A DNA stretch of 5,831 nt from Desulfotomaculaceae bacterium (GTDB taxonomy: Bacteria; Bacillota; Desulfotomaculia; Desulfotomaculales; Pelotomaculaceae): the NCBI GenBank assembly GCA_028704035.1, contig JAQVLS010000112.1, forward strand, positions 1 to 5,831. Direction: 5' to 3'. This document shows positions 4,890 to 5,831 of the stretch, piece by piece. Positions within the stretch are counted from its first letter, which is position 1, and every line of letters starts with the position of its first letter. Made by a program: the position numbers and the translations under genes. The notes below the pieces were generated by a model. That model had not been told where the DNA came from, did not search any database, and worked only from the letters and a program-made list of their open reading frames with translations.

Positions 4890-5831
4890 CTAAAGCAGGT
4901 CCCGCACCTGATAAACGCAGCGGCAAGCCGGATTGTGGGAACATACTGCCAGAGGTCCACGTTTTGTTGGTACAGCCTTTAAAAGATGACCGGCCGGACA
5001 GGTCAGCCCGGCCTCAGACAGGTAGCTATCTAGAATTTCCAGCGTGAGCCTGGCAGCTGGCAGAACACAGCGCGGATAAGCGGTACAGCCCAGGAAATGA
5101 CCGTTTGTTCCTGCCCGGACAGTGAGCGGAGCGCCGCATCGTGAGCAGGGAAAGCGGTTTTCCACATAAGCCCGCAAACCAGCGAAGCGTTCCCCGCCAA
5201 TTTCCCTGCGCAGGTCCATCTCCAACAGGTAGGTCAACGTGCGGCAGACCCTTTCTCCTGCCACCCGGACACTGCAATGGTCTACCTTGCCGTCTGCCGG
5301 CCAGGGACTACCGTACCAGAAGATGTCCCGCCCCACCGCCGTCAGCGGCGTCACCGCCGCAGTATAGCGCACAGCATACGGCTGCAGTTCAGACGGCAAT
5401 AGCAAAGGCCGCCCGGCGCGCAGAAAAAGGCGGGCGCCGCCCGCTCGCGCCTGCCGCAGGGAACGAGCCGTCAGGCGCTCCAGCGGGCCGGATGCAGCCG
5501 GCCAATCCACTTGGACAGATGCAGCAGGGCGGACATCAGCCTCCCATGCTTCCAGGGCCGGCCAGCGGTTAGCATGCCATGTCATTTCCATCTCTTTGCC
5601 CACCATGTTACCAGGCAGACTGGCCAGGAGTTCTCTGCCCCCGATTACCCGACCGTTTTCCCGGATAAAACGAAAAAGCCCGCACACGGCAGAGTCGCCG
5701 GGCAGCCTGCTTTCCAAAAACTCCCGGCAGGCCAAGACAAAAAGCATACCCCGCGCCCTGGTAACAGCAACATTAAGCAGCCGCTGCCCCATGTTCCCCT
5801 TCCGGCGTGAAAGGAGACTGCCGGCAGCGCG
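4890..5831 (-). CDS. Superfamily I (Upf1-like) DNA helicase, C-terminal part with zinc ribbons
   Basis: The frame is open through the upper window edge, so only the last 313 residues are seen (numbered from the edge). RLLNVAVTRAR at 17-27 is helicase motif VI of the Upf1-like AAA_12 domain, whose Arg residues contact ATP; the fold ends near residue 60. Residues about 113-215 have the pattern of a PLD-like domain (RARAGGARLFL, then DIFWYGSPWP) but lack an H-x-K. At 229-255 is a topoisomerase-type zinc ribbon, C-x2-C-x16-C-x5-C with the GCTAYPRC signature. At 278-303 is a degenerate second one, with a C-x3-H first pair and a C-x5-C second pair. Zinc ribbons of this kind bind DNA. The ATPase motifs I-V lie outside the window. 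The inferred role is ATP-driven DNA unwinding or repair in the cytoplasm. The gene is G+C-rich compared with the genes after it. An internal ATG at 5792 falls within the helicase fold and is not the start. Confidence 0.87.
   Translation of the reverse strand, partial: RAAGSLLSRRKGNMGQRLLNVAVTRARGMLFVLACREFLESRLPGDSAVCGLFRFIRENGRVIGGRELLASLPGNMVGKEMEMTWHANRWPALEAWEADVRPAASVQVDWPAASGPLERLTARSLRQARAGGARLFLRAGRPLLLPSELQPYAVRYTAAVTPLTAVGRDIFWYGSPWPADGKVDHCSVRVAGERVCRTLTYLLEMDLRREIGGERFAGLRAYVENRFPCSRCGAPLTVRAGTNGHFLGCTAYPRCVLPAARLTLEILDSYLSEAGLTCPAGHLLKAVPTKRGPLAVCSHNPACRCVYQVRDLL

Noticed and set aside
4799..4960. N-terminal extension of the YgbA-like protein to the ATG at 4960
   Set aside because: It overlaps the helicase gene, is not part of the family, and the internal ATG at 4798 has a strong GGGAGG site.
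5141..5810. Two long plus-strand open frames opposite the helicase gene
   Set aside because: They are antisense to clear helicase and zinc-ribbon coding sequence, Pro/Ala/Arg-rich as expected from high-GC antisense frames, and lack start signals.

Overview
All recognisable genes in this window lie on the minus strand, so transcription runs from high to low coordinates. The gene content suggests a low-to-medium GC Gram-positive spore-former of the Peptococcaceae/Desulfotomaculum-Pelotomaculum kind. The evidence is a tandem pair of DUF881 (UPF0749, YlxW/YlxX-like) proteins, a copper-amine-oxidase-N-type stalk protein, a membrane-anchored DUF1287 protein, purine-rich Shine-Dalgarno sites, and GTG and TTG starts. 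The assignment to this group is inference; no marker gene fixes the species.

Layout in order of transcription. 5831-4890 is the C-terminal part of a superfamily I (Upf1-like) DNA helicase that begins outside the window. It carries helicase motif VI, a probable degenerate PLD-like domain and two topoisomerase-type zinc ribbons. 4798-4469 is a cysteine-rich YgbA-like 'nitrous oxide-stimulated promoter' family protein, followed at once by a hairpin. 4291-3596 and 3582-2875 are two DUF881 proteins separated by 13 nt. 2772-2047 is the DUF1287 protein with a Ca-binding-type Asp-rich loop. 1839-58 is a 593-residue secreted protein with a stalk domain, a DUF4163/DUF3298 (RsiV-like) region and a C-terminal part I do not recognise. 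61-1 is the first 20 codons of a lipoprotein whose ATG overlaps the previous stop in an ATGA.

From 4291 down to 1 every product is predicted to be exported or membrane-anchored. This looks like a cell-envelope block of two membrane coiled-coil proteins, a probable cell-wall cysteine hydrolase, a secreted stalk protein and a lipoprotein. Only the DUF881 pair and the stalk/lipoprotein pair are tightly spaced; gaps of 102 and 207 nt separate the rest, and I could find no convincing sigma-A promoter in them. The helicase stretch is visibly richer in G+C than the envelope genes.

No RNA gene, CRISPR array, insertion sequence or complete novel system is evident. The points most worth a second look are the lipoprotein start, the unassigned C-terminal half of the stalk protein with its 19-nt internal repeat, and the helicase tail.
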